Assembly (NCBI RefSeq): GCF_964204645.1 | Contig: NC_134026.1 | Span: forward strand, 25,624,650-25,688,649 | From: Tubulanus polymorphus | Lineage: Eukaryota > Nemertea > Palaeonemertea > Tubulaniformes > Tubulanidae | Direction: 5' to 3' | DNA: 64,000 bases | In this document: in pieces, positions 41,619-54,124 of the stretch | How positions within the stretch are numbered: the first letter of the stretch is position 1 | How the letters are laid out: each line of letters begins with the position of its first letter | The notes under the pieces: generated by a model | Told to the model about the DNA's origin: nothing | Databases searched by the model: none | Seen by the model: only the letters and a program-made list of their open reading frames with translations | Translations under genes and position numbers: made by a program

Positions 41619-44600
41619 ATGCGCGCAAAGAGCACGGACGGTGCAACGATGTCGATTTCGGAGCCGCGTTTAAACAGCAGGGGCTCGCTTGAAGAACAAG
41701 AAGAAATCAAAAAGGAACGCCGACTGACGGCGTACGAACGAGTCACCGAAGAGCTTACCAAAGATCAAAAAGCTTTAAAAGAACTCACTCTCGGAAAACG
41801 AATCGGATTCTACCGAATTCGCGGAGAAATAGGATCCGGTAATTTCTCTCAAGTTAGAATGGCAATACACGCTCTAACCAGGGGTAAGTTGAGGACGCTT
41901 TAATGTCTGAATAACGATGTTGTTAACCAACAATCATCTGGATAACATTGTGAAATGATCGATAGTGAATGAAATCTCTGAGAATCATATTTATGATTGG
42001 CATAATGTTTGATTTGACACGTTCACATATCAATTATGAGGAAATGATAGTTAAGACTCCCTGATATATTTGTGAAATAAGGTTAATTTAAGAGGTTGTA
42101 ATTAGCAAGTAAGACAATAGAGACTGGTTTTATAAACAAGTTTCGACTTAACCCTGGGTTTACCATTAAACGATTGGTTAAAGTTGAAAGAGTCGAAACT
42201 TGTCTGTGAAGTTAGCTCATGTTGGCTAATTTCTGGTTAATTTAGTCGATAAACTTTTTGAAAAGAAGTTTTTGTCATGATTATATGAAAAAAAGGTCAT
42301 TTGTTTCAATATTTTATCTTTAGAGCGCTATAACTGTCATGAAATAAAATCTCATCCCTAAATAGTGCACATAATGATGTATAAATCATTCAAAATCATT
42401 AAAGAATTCTTTTTTCTTCTACATTCACATCAATTTCAAGAGCCAATATGTCTAATGCAGAATGGCAGATTTTACGAATATCTGGCTGTCAGATGCACAC
42501 CATTAATAGCGCCTCATAGCAAATTGCGTCTGTGCTTCGAGCACGTGATTTTAATGTGATTTAGCTTACAGAATGCGCTACTGTGCATTACCAAGCGTGG
42601 AAAGGTTTTTCAAATCCAATTAACTGCAAAATCTCCGCCAGAACTTTTCCATCATCGTATAACGTATTTATCAGGTGTCATGATGATTCTGCATTTCTTG
42701 AGATGAAAAAAAAACTTTCGTTTAAAAAAATTCTCAAGTGTCACAAAACTAGCGTTTTGTTGTACATGTATATTGAAAAAGTATTTCAAATCTATAATCA
42801 ACCACTGATTTTTTCCGATGTCGATACCTTCTGATGACGTGCTAATTACGTATAACTGAACTCTTCTCTGTTATTCATTTAACAGAGAAAGTGGCAATCA
42901 AGATTCTCGACAAAACGAAACTCGACCAGAAAACTCAGCGTTTATTGTCGCGAGAAATTTCCAGCATGGAGCGCTTACACCATCCGAATATCATACGTTT
43001 ATACGAGGTGATAGAGACACTAGCGAAATTACACATCGTCATGGAGTACGCTGGAGGCGGTGAACTGTTCACGAAAATCTCACAAGAGGGTAAAATGTCT
43101 GAACCGGAGTCAACACGAATATATGCTCAAGTCGTTGCTGCTGTTGAACACATGGTATGTACCGCGTACATGATCAATAGATGGGGTAATGTCATATTTG
43201 TGAAATTAGGTAAACCTTGATTTCAGTCAATCGTCAAAAGTACTGTTATCCCTGAACGAATGAATATAGCGTGTTTGTATTGATGTCGTTTTTGTTGTAG
43301 CCATTAAATCTGTGCTATAACTTTGATTTATTATTTACCGGTTTATATCGAGTTTTATTGCGGCTCGGAGCGAGAATATCTAAGTGCATTTATAGAGATC
43401 TGAACACGGACGTATATAAACACTAGTTCATAAGTCTGTGGTCTGGAAAGCAATTACATGGTATTAGTCGCCGATGATATTAGTGTGCGACGTATCTGCT
43501 ATAGCGAATCACTTGTGTACACGTTAGAATTTCTCAAGCTACATCATTAAAAGTCGGATAATTCCCTAATCGGCATCGAAATGATGACTGATGAGTTTAC
43601 ATTTTCTTCATCATTCATGATTGCATGTATTGCATTTCTAAACGCCTCAAATCTCTGCAGAGTTTCATGTTTTTTGTTCATCTCAAATCAATTCATATTT
43701 CAAATGAATGCGTTGAAATTGAATATAAGCTCGGGTCCTCGACGCAGCACGTTCCCACCAGGGTATATCAGATACTACATTCATCGTGGGGGATATTTTC
43801 ACTTGCATAAATCGTATTCTCACTAATTGGCGCGAACTAACTTTTAGCACTACTGACACTGCTGTGCAAAGGGTGTTCTTCCTGAAAATTGTATACATTC
43901 ATCAATCTCGGGTCGATGCTACGATTTCAACCGATCCACTCTTTGGACATGACATTGTAAGTCCTTGCGGGTATATCGTATTCAATCCATATATTGTATA
44001 CATATCCATCAACAACTAATCAAATATCATGTAATATATTGATTATTGATCATGGCATTAGACGCAACTTATTCCGGAGGAAGTAAAAAATCATCTCATG
44101 TTGATGAAGGCACGAGATTTGTTATCATCGGCCTTGAATAAGATTTGATCAAATTTGTTGGAATAATCTGTTTTTATGTACAATTCGGCCACAATTACGA
44201 TATAATGACCAATCCATCTTATATATGATAGATCTTTTCCAATTTTTGACTTGTTTCGGTTGAAAGTGTCAAATAAGAAGTGATTTATGCAAGAATCTAT
44301 TCTACGTTGTTGACAAAAGAGATATAAAGATTCTATTACTGTTTCCCTTGAATTAGTAGTAAAAATTGTAAATGTATGATGTCCACCATTACATCGAACA
44401 CCAGCATTAATCACAATTCAAATTGTAGAGTATGGACCCCATTACGAATACGTGTTCTTTTCATCCGTCACCCGTACTGACTGTGACTGATGATGATGGA
44501 AGCTGTGTCAGTACGTAGAGGCGTGTCGGTATCGCTGTGGACCGTTGAGAAAATTGGTATCATTCAGTTCACCTTACTTCTGTTCAGATGAACTGATTGA

Positions 44601-45890
44601 ATGTGTAGTTATTAACAACTGCGTACTATTAGATTACCCATCCCATTAACAGCCATGACAAATCCTTGATCGATTTCATGTCTTGGTTACACATGGCAAC
44701 ATACAATAATATCCTCACGTTCGCTTTGTTTGGGTTGCAGATATTTTTTCTTAGTGTTTCCTATTGATGTATGATGAGGCAATTTGAGTTAGAAATCTTG
44801 ATGTAATAATTGATAGGCTTAGCCTTGGGGGCACCCCCGAACTTTTTACCTCGGTTAACAATTTTAGTACAATGATTTGGTAAGTGGTTGCTACGGTCAC
44901 TCTTGGGTGACAGGAAAATTCTTGATATCAATCTCATTATAAAAAATTCAGACCCCCTTAAAGGACTTTTGACCTACAGTCGTCCTCGGTAACAGAAAAG
45001 CTGTTGTGTACACAGTACTTCTACTCGGATGCCCTTCCCCCTCCCCCTACCCTCATTCAAAAATTAGGGGCATCAACCTACCACTTTTCTAACTTTTTTT
45101 AATGAACTTTTCTTCTATTTTTCAGCATGATAATCACATAATACATCGTGATCTGAAGGCGGAAAACGTGTTTTACGCGAGTCCTCATTCTGTTAAAGTT
45201 GGTGATTTTGGCTTTAGTACATTCAGTCGTCCAGATCAAACACTAAATACATTCTGCGGATCTCCTCCCTATGCCGCACCGGAATTGTTCAAAGATGAAA
45301 ATTATTACGGTGTTTACGTGGATGTATGGGCCCTGGGTATATTGTTATATTTCATGGTAACTGGAATAATGCCATTTCGAGCCGAAACCGTAGCAAAACT
45401 GAAAAAGGTCATTCTGGAAGGAGCATTTACGTTGCCGAGTTACGTGTCGGATAGTTGTCAGTTTCTTATACGTAACATTCTAAAACCACTTCCACACGAT
45501 CGTTTTTCAATAGATGAGATCCGAAAATCGGAATGGCTCGAAGGGCAAGAATTTCCGGAGCCTTTAGAACAGTATGAACTGAATCCTACGCTCAATATCG
45601 GTATGTTAAAAGACGACGAGAAAGAAGCGCGAAAAGTTTTACTCGAACTCGGAATCGACAACGACCACATCAAACAGGTTCAAGGTCGTGATTCGCGGAG
45701 TAGCGTGACGGGTACGTATCGCATCGTTCTGCATCGTATTCACAAGAAAAACTCGAACATCCAGGAGACGATCGCGGAAGATGAGACGAATGCCAATCAT
45801 GTACAAAACGGAATTAACGAAATTCCCCAACAGAGGCCTCCGGGTGCAATTCAGGATAAACGCACTTCTAAATTTTGTACGATTCTATAG
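41619..45890 (+). CDS. NIM1K: NIM1-type serine/threonine kinase (AMPK-related), complete, 3 exons
   Basis: An AMPK-related protein kinase. Exons: 41619-41883, 42886-43154 and 45126-45890 (stop TAG), joined by GT..AG introns in phases 1 and 0, giving 432 aa; the human protein is about the same length. The ATG is the first after an in-frame TAG at 41550. The kinase domain begins near residue 65: glycine loop [11 protein letters not shown] (69-79), VAIK Lys94, helix-C Glu112, HRD Asp187 with Lys189 and Asn192, DFG Asp205, activation loop [13 protein letters not shown] with Thr220 aligned to AMPK Thr172, APE Glu231. Every catalytic residue is present. The stretch [20 protein letters not shown] and the block after VAIK match, from memory, vertebrate NIM1 almost without change. 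The C-terminus is KFCTIL, a CaaX-type prenylation signal. A poly(A) signal lies at 47729. The non-catalytic N-terminus (1-58) is charged and unlike a targeting signal. Confidence 0.95.
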
Positions 45891-47755
45891 ACTTGGCCTT
45901 ATCTAATGTTACGTGTCAAATAGCCTGTGATCCTTTTTCTAAAACTGTGTTAATGTTGTGTTATTGGTTATATATCTATTTTAAGTTTAATATTTATTGT
46001 GTATACTGAAACGGTACCAGTACCGGTATAATGAATGTCACTCTCCTCCCCACCGTTTTAGCCATGCAGGTCTAGGCTGAATACTTTTAAATCGCACAAG
46101 AAGTGCTCTGGTTTTATGACACTGATCTCAACGAAAATTGCGGGGATCGTATGACAGATTTTATAGTGACAGACTGACATCTTCTTCAATGCCGTTTGCG
46201 TTTACTGCATTTGATAATGAATCATAATTGTGAAAAATAATGTGACATACTGTCACCTTTCTGTTTTTCATATTACTTTGTGTATGTGCTATCAGCAGTG
46301 TTCACACTTGTCTGGGCTCACTTTATATGTATCAACATATCGAAGACTGGTTCTAATTTCTACCGATCACTGTTAGTTACAGTTCAACCCAATGTCTGAT
46401 TTAATGATTCCAAATTTGGTCCTGGCCAGAGATGTCAGTGTGAATGCGGGCAGCTTGAGTGTGAATCTCACAATTTGTTGTTTTTCCAGTTTCATTAGAA
46501 TCATGCAGTGTAGGCCTAATGTTTGCTGTTAATAATACTCTCTCAAAATCATGACAACTTAACCGTTCATTCTCTACCAAAAGTGTTTTTGTTCAAGAGT
46601 TATGTGTTTATATGTAGCACATTTTGGAGATGAATACATTATGTACAAATACCCAATATCCATTTGCAATATATTTGTTACCTTAAAAAGTCAAGCCACG
46701 AGTAATGATATCGAATGACATAATTATGATCAATTTCAAAATTTTCAGTTCATTCTATTTACTATTTTGGTGGTAAACCCCTAATGGTTACTCCTTTAGT
46801 CCAGAAATGTTAAAAACTTTATCAAAATTTGAATGGATGTTAAGTCTGCTGGCAGACAATGGTTAGACTATGTTGTGGCGACAAGCTAAGACTGTTATAC
46901 ATTAGATGTGATTAATGGTTTTTCGTTGAAAAAAGTATAAATTGTTTCAGTTTTGTTTGCCAAAACTATATACCGGTATACTAAATACTATCAAACAACA
47001 GGGTCTTTATTTTTCATTCAGTCATCTTCTGTACGATTTGTTCATCATAAAAACATCAAAAATAGTATATTCGTAAAGGTCCTTGACTTTTTTCTCAGTT
47101 CCCGTGGCAGCCTTTTAGAAAATTGACTTTTCACAAGAGGCTTTTGTCACATGTATGTCTCATTCAGTGCAATTAAGTTCAGAAGGCTGATCTATGAATT
47201 TTTGCTAAGACAGTACCCCGTTTATTGTTAAGATCATCAAAGAACAATTATAATTCACTATGCTTATTCACGACCGATGTCAGAGCATTAAAGATTTTAG
47301 GTAATGCATCAAAACTGGTGTAAGAATGTACTATGTGACATGAGCTTTCTTAGCCATTTCTACCACCAATGAATTACAAGAATAATCACGATACTTTTTA
47401 ATAGCTCTTGTGAGTGGCCTTTTGCTCTTGAACTCAAATGAATTCCTTGCACAATACATTTAATTGTTGGTGAGATGTTGAAACTGCTGAAATTCATTGA
47501 AATGATGGGACCTTGAAATTGAACAGGAAATCACATTCTATGTTCTATATTTTAGCACTCTATGGGGCACAAATCACTGCGAGTTGTTAATCTATTATTG
47601 TTATGTGTACTATTTTTTCAGAGAAGATATATTTTAGACTGAGATATACTAATGAGGTTGTTTTTTTTTCATGGTATCAGAGTCTAGTCTTTAATTGTAA
47701 TAACAGAATGCACATTGAAGCATGTGCAAATAAAGTGTAAACTTTTTAAACATTC
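45891..47755 (+). other. Probable 3'UTR of NIM1K
   Basis: About 1.86 kb of AT-rich sequence without coding features leads to a canonical AATAAA followed by T/G-rich sequence. A 3'UTR of this length is ordinary in animals. The opposite-strand Ly6 gene ends about 1 kb further right, so the two genes are tail to tail. Confidence 0.5.
47729..47734 (+). terminator. Candidate poly(A) signal of NIM1K
   Basis: AATAAA in the context GTGCAAATAAAGTG, followed within 30 nt by a T/G-rich stretch that suits the downstream cleavage element. Confidence 0.55.
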
Positions 47756-48133
47756 CTGTTTTGAGCTTTTCCAATTCTTAGTGTTCGTCCATTTGAATAT
47801 TTATTTAAAGGCTCTTTGGACCAGAATCAACTTTCAAGCTGGCTTTGTTACATTCCTATTCTCAAATCCTTGAAGAGATCATATCTGCAAAGAAATTCAT
47901 CAGGCGTATGTATTACGTATTAGCTCTTATCGTTACAGCAATAGAAACGACTATTTGAAATCTTCCAATCAATGAATGAAGTAAAAACCAAGAACATGAA
48001 TATTAATTTGCATCAAAATCAAACAATGATTTAATCATTTACTAGTAACAGAATTATGCAAAATACCATACATGCCGTTTCAAATGACCGATTATGAAAA
48101 ATCTAAATCTTAAAATGCCAACGACGAAGTGTT

Positions 48134-48484
48134 AAGCCTAGCGCACATCGACACTGGGGTTGGAGACAACTAGTTGCAAGGCAGTTTTCGGCGCATGAGA
48201 GGAACTGGCTGGATACGTACGATCAGTTGCTTGAATGTGTCGATGTGAGCGAGCTAACGATTGGTAAGCGTCGATCTATCTCCAGTTCCAGCCAGTTGCC
48301 CATGTTCTACTTTTGAGCAACTGGTTGTACTCAATCGCAGTCATATCCGTCGATGTGCGCGCTCTGGATCTCGACATGCGCCATGCAGTTGCTGACCGGT
48401 TGTAACTAGATTTCGATGTGCGCGGGGTAATCGTTCGGTATCAACTAGTTGTCTCCAATCGCAGTGTCGATGTGCGCTAGGCTT
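48134..48484. mobile_element. 351-bp terminal-inverted-repeat element (MITE-like) with internal repeats
   Basis: The ends AAGCCTAGCGCACATCGACA... (48134-48176) and 48442-48484 are inverted copies of 43 nt with two mismatches. The inside holds further copies of the motif TCGATGTG(C/A)GC near 48239, 48347 and 48410, partly with the CAACTxGTTGT element that adjoins it in the arms, so the body is built of degenerate subterminal repeats. It has no coding capacity and is more GC-rich than its flanks. No clear target-site duplication was seen, so the superfamily is not assigned. Confidence 0.8.
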
Positions 48485-48785
48485 TAGAAACATATCCATT
48501 AGAAAGCCGTAAAACGAAACTAACGACTCGAGGAAACATTAAACTGAAATGTTTTGACCGTTTCCTTTGGGATAACTATGAAAACTGCACCGATGCTCTC
48601 TTTCACCGGCCGCAGATTAGACATCCGAGCTACAGAACTGCTATGCGTAAAAATGACCGTAATGTCTGTTAAATGTGAACTTCGCGTTTTTAAACATTGT
48701 TAAAGTCATGCGAAGAAAAACGTAAAGATCAAAGTATACACAAAATCATAGTGTCTTGACGAGATGAAACACATATTGTTATGCG

Positions 48786-49744
48786 TCAAGTATGCGACAT
48801 GTATTTTAAAACTGCCATCGTCAGAATTGACGAAATTAGCGCGGACGAGTTTGATAATCGAGCCTTGGTCGTTGAATTGCAATAGTTCTCTTCACAGAAG
48901 CAGTATGTGGCGGTATATTTTCCTTTCGTGAATTCGCGACAGCCTGCGCTGAAATTCAATCCAGGTATCTGATACGGAGAGTAACACACCCGTACTGTGG
49001 CTGTTATATAATCTAAAAATGAAGATATAACTGTATACAATAGATCTTCAGACTACTGATTAACGTACGAGTAATTGAGGTCTTGACAAAATTTCACACC
49101 ATTCACAGATATCCCTGGCATTTAATAAAGAATATACGAGAGAAATCCCACATTAAATTCAGCCAAAGATGAAAAGTTCTATACTCGTTTACTATTGACA
49201 TTTTCATGTTAGGCTGATTTATTCATTGTGGGATTTCTCTCGTATATTCATTTCACTTTATTTTAGGGAGGTGCGCCTGTAGCCCTTCTAGATCCACCCT
49301 AGGCCATATATAAGATGGGGAATGAATAACTGATAAATGATTGAAAATCTTCCCCATCAACACTTGATCGCAGTTTGATCGATGGACTGTCGCGCAACTA
49401 CTTTAAACGTTGTATTCAAACAAAATTTAATATCACTGATCGAAATCAATCATCGATTTTGATAAAGCCTATATCGACAGCCGCTCAAATAAACGACTGA
49501 ATTTTCTCCCGGATAAGATGGATTCATTTTATATAACATAGATTTCGTTGAATACTCGTTTACAAGTTCACCGCATTCGAATTTATCAATTCCTAACCGT
49601 TTTCTCGTTTCGGATATTGAATTTGGACTGCACAAGTCTCAACCCCTGGTCCACACGGGATAGGAACGATCTTCCATGGGTCGAATGGATATCCACAACC
49701 TGGATGATGAACACTTTCACAGTGGTAGCACATGATGCACAAAC
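48786..49744 (-). CDS. Ly6/uPAR three-finger protein, last two exons (5' exon missing)
   Basis: A small secreted or GPI-anchored three-finger protein. Exons on the minus strand are 49744-49598 and 49012-48786 (stop TGA), with acceptor TATTTCAG, donor GTTAGG and acceptor TTTTTAG, both introns phase 1. The joined 124 codons carry exactly ten Ly6 cysteines after the splice-proximal one: MCYHC, PGC, IPC, ETC, RVC, AGC, YCFC and the diagnostic terminal YCN. After this comes a Ser/Asn-rich spacer and a hydrophobic tail (ALISSILTMAVL) suitable as a GPI-anchor signal. The HPGCGYPFDP start resembles quiver/sleepless-type invertebrate Ly6 proteins, which modulate channels and receptors in flies, but the actual partner cannot be inferred. 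The signal-peptide exon, which must end in phase 1, lies to the right and was not identified. The intron between these exons contains a foldback repeat. Confidence 0.85.
49130..49249. mobile_element. Small foldback (MITE-like) repeat in the Ly6 intron
   Basis: A perfect 23-nt inverted pair, 49130-49152 and 49227-49249 (GAATATACGAGAGAAATCCC plus ACA), encloses further imperfectly paired sequence (a TCAGCC / GGCTGA step and ATGAAAA / TTTTCAT), and pairing also continues a little outside into TTTAATAAAG / CTTTATTTTA. The whole therefore folds into one long hairpin of up to about 150 nt. It sits in the intron 49013-49597. Confidence 0.75.
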
Positions 49745-52700
49745 CTGAAATACAAATGTTGTTACTTTTTAGTGTATGGCAAGCATTTATTGTTGATTTT
49801 GGCGCATTCAAACTTCAGCGTATTAACGAAAGCTCCCAGTATCGGCCCTTCAAGCCATTTTCCGGTTCATTGAAAATTGCTGAACTAACTTCAGAGGTTA
49901 GTTGTAAAATATAGGCCTTGTAATTGCTTATCGATTCAAGCACACTCGAGGAGATCCGAGATCGCTTTGAAATTTCGATAGAAATAGTCGATGAAGTTTT
50001 TATTGTTTCATTGAAATTAACGCTCGATAATCTCAACAATGCTGTTGGCTCGCTACGTATCTTCATGTTATGTCGTCTGGCATGCAGTTTCACGAAAGCG
50101 GTGAACAGAAAATACAGAACTAGTCGTTTTAATCTTTAATGAGATACGGTCCGTTTTACTTTCATTCTATATCGTCGAAAACAACGATAATTGCTATATG
50201 AGTACAAATAGACAGTTTATTTCTGGAATAGTTTGTATAAGCGATGCGGAGAGCCTATTGCAAACCATACAACGTGTAAAGGATTTTGAGCATGGGGGTC
50301 ACATTTCCCTCGCTCCCTGGTCAGAGATGTCTGGTTGGGTTACTCGTTGATTATCCCAACGTAACGTGTTATTCGTAATGATGTTAGCGAAGACCTACCA
50401 TTTCCTGACGAGGGTGCGAATTGGGTACGGGCATGGAGTAAATAAGACTGTACTCCAAGGTACGCACGGTATATCGGTGAACCACATTCTGTCGTCTTAC
50501 TGATTTTAATCCATTCCAAATGCCATGTCTCGCATATTGTGATCTTTCCAAATCAAATTCGGATGCTATGAATGTTTGATTCTTGTTAAATAAGAACGTG
50601 AAACTGTTGCGCGGGCAAATTGTTTACACTGTGACTAATTACTTTAGTGATATTTGCAGTAGAGGATCATGCACGCTATTATTCCATCCCATTAACTAAT
50701 GCAAAACGAAAATAACGAATTATGAATTATTTCGTGAATCAACGTCAATGAGTTGATGTTCGTCGTTTTTACATTCGAGAACATGGCTATTTACCAGAAT
50801 ATGATTCTGTCGAGCGAAAGAGCATTGAATATCCAGATAATTAAGAATAGTGGCAACATAACGTGGTTCAAGGAGTCATACTGTGGATGTAATCTAACGA
50901 CGCAAATGATTACAAACAGCTTCTCTTTCCCCGAGCAATTGCGGTATCTCTAAGACTCTGCAGTCACGCAAAAAAATGCGTGAACAGAATCTAACTTTCG
51001 GATGGTAATTTTACTTCTGAAGTGAAACAGGTGTCTTAAAAACATCTACCACGGAACGATATATGAGTGTGGGTTGTTTCAGTAAACGCGATCAAGTTTG
51101 CAAAATGAGGTTCAGTCAATCGACCGAGAATCATTTGTGACAAATAGCACGACAGCGTTTCCGCTTTCTATTTCCCTGATTCATGTCGCCGAAGAAAGTT
51201 GAGACGTATCGGATCATTGAATATGAGGTTCTTTTCATTAATTATTTCTGTTTAATGCGAAAATGTCCTCACAAGAATCTCTGCATCGTACGAGATAATG
51301 CGTGTATAGTCTTTTGGTTATGGGATTAATGTCTTAACTTCTCTGGTCGATTGAGGTGTACATATATCATAGTAGTGATTCTCTCCGAGAACAGGCGTCA
51401 TGAATAAATCTGTTGCATCAAGTAAATCCCTCAACGCGCACATAGCCTAATAAATGGCCAGGTTTGAGAGTAAATGTGAATAATTTAGAATTGTGTTTAA
51501 TTTCCGAATAGTCAATACGATACGAAAACTGAGAATCGGAAATCGGTATAAAAGCTAAGCTTGTAACTGATACAATTTGAGTCCTTAAATCCATTTATTC
51601 AGTAAGAAGTAAATATTTAATGGTGTTTTCCTCGCTTGCCGGGTTGAAGTCATGTTCTATCCTCGTCCGTAGAATTTAGACAAATCTCGTATTACCAAAG
51701 TCCAAAAGCAACGTGGGTATTTCCTCCCGGCATTTCCTTTTTCTTCTTATACATATATACTTCCCCTAGCGTTTTAACACTAATTCAAACGCCTAGCAAA
51801 TTCGATTTAGCACCATATACAACTATCATCATCGATTGTTCAGCTATACGGGAATCGTCGGTGCGTCAGAGCGTCAGATTCTGTTGCCATTTTGTAGGAT
51901 TGATTAAAAAGCATCTTATGTCGAATCAAGAATCTCGATTTTATCACGACTTGTCAGTTATCATTTGACATCTTTCGGAAACCGTGCAGTTCTTTCCCTC
52001 GAAGCAGTAGCAGAATTATACAGAGCTCTTTATTGTTAGAATAATCATAGCGATGAATTGTTTAAGACGTATAGCTAGACAGCATAGCGTATGAGACAAT
52101 AGTTTTGTCTTATCGAATTCGACGAGTGTTATGACTTGCAATAAGTACCAATATTAGACGATCATGACGCGGAGAACGTTATTAGAAGGATCAGAACTGA
52201 GACAGTAGTGGGCCGTCGGCGGTTAGACGTGTTTGATAAAACATAGTGTCGAAAGAATCATAGAACAAGTTCACCAAGTGTTCTATTTTTTAGGAAGCAG
52301 AATTGTTCACGTAGCTGCGGGTTTTTCATGTGTGCACTTATCATTTCCATAACGTCATGACCAATGTAATGGTATGGCATCGCTGTCCCCGATAATATGC
52401 ACGCTAAAAATGACAGTTGATCACCGACAAAAGAAAACACACCTATGATTTGTTACTGGATCAGTCTATGGTACGATTAAGAACGAAAGCCGATCTTACA
52501 TGCTTAGACATAATCGGCTTTTGCAAAATATTAGCGCGGCCAACATCGAAGATAAGATCTGAGACTGGAAACCAATAATAACTGGCCATTTACGATAGCT
52601 AACTCAGAAAGCAATTTCAAGACTCTGCGCCTCTTGCCTGATAATAGAGAGAAATCTTTCGAGAAATGTTAATCATCAACGTTTTCTGGCATTACCAAAA

Positions 52701-54111
52701 GTATTCGTTTATACATCGTCTGTGTATTCGTCATAATTACATATCTATTTGCCTTAGTTCTCTCGCGAATTGTCATCTGGACATTGGGCAATAACGGAAA
52801 GTACCTCAGACACAATGTATTTATACAAAAATACACGAGCGGTCGATATGAAACATAAACCGACAAATGAACACACACTTGTATTTGGTAAAAGTAATCT
52901 CCGTCTAAAATCGACCAAATGACATTCGCTGGTGTAATCGGTGCCCCTAGAGTGTAATACATCTTTCCAAAACTTCTTATCTATTCATTAACACCGTGCC
53001 GCCACATGCAATTATAGTCTCCCAAAACTGTCGTACGGCACAAACGCCGCAACTGTACCGCACTGTTGCTCAACTCGCGAAGCAGATCATACAATTTGCA
53101 CTCTCGTCAATTTTCCCGTATCCTCTCGGAATTATGAAAATTCCAATATCGAGCCGAGTTCGTTCGTGTAGAAAATAAACACGGACGAATGGAAATATGG
53201 GAAAAAATCGCAAGTAATATGCAGGTGTGAGACACCGAACGGTTCACGATATCCAGGTAATGTACGCAGAGTACACTTGCGTTCCATTAGATTTACACCG
53301 CTACGAACATTTTTTGAGCATTTGCGAGGTGGTGGTTTCATTTCTATCCAATAAAAATGACATCAGAATCCCATTTGCTCCATATCGACGGACTAATCAT
53401 CCCTGACATTCCATCAAAGCAAATTGAGTAAACTTAGAAAGCATCGTTTTTATCAAAAAGTTCCAAAACCCAGAAGAGAAATAGATTTAGCTTTATCGAA
53501 ATATGGTTCGTGCACTTTTGGTGTATCTTGAAATCTAAATGAACCATAGGCTAATTTACCTAAGGGCTAAAACGTTTCTGGAAGTCAAGTCATGCATATT
53601 CGATGCAAAACGTGACAAAACATGCGATAAAATGAATCTTTTCGGCATCCTCGAGCCACTCACCTATTCTACCAATCCCCTCTCGTTATAACCGATTGGA
53701 AATGAAGAGCCTGGCAGTGTTTGAGTTTTATGAGCTTTGTCAAAAGATAACTTTATAAAATGGGAGAGATTTTTAACGACGGCAAACGCCCGGGGAGTGT
53801 TATCAAGTCAAATCAACTGCAATACAGCGTATCCATCTTGCTCCTAGTGAATCCCGTGAGTCTGATGAAAATGTTTTAAATCATCTTCTTATCTAGTCAT
53901 CAGAAAACAGAGTACACTTAGAAAAACTTTCTATTTCTATCGACTTTCCCGCGGGAAAATGCAAACGTAAATGATAAATGCAAAATAGCAAACATTAATT
54001 TTAGGAACGTTATTCTTAGCTAGAAATAACTTATCCGTGCCTTTTCGGGCATCCATTCTATTGTGGCTCTTTGCATGCTTTCTTTTTGAGGCAAAGCCTA
54101 CGAAATCTCTA

Positions 54112-54124
54112 CCCCCCCCCCCCC
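54112..54124. repeat. Poly-C tract
   Basis: Thirteen consecutive C residues followed directly by A6; assemblies and reads are often wrong in length here. Confidence 0.9.

Noticed and set aside
52258-52440. Candidate signal-peptide exon for the Ly6 gene
   Set aside because: The frame starts with GTG, not ATG; the hydrophobic stretch is short and the only phase-1 donor (GTCATG) is poor.
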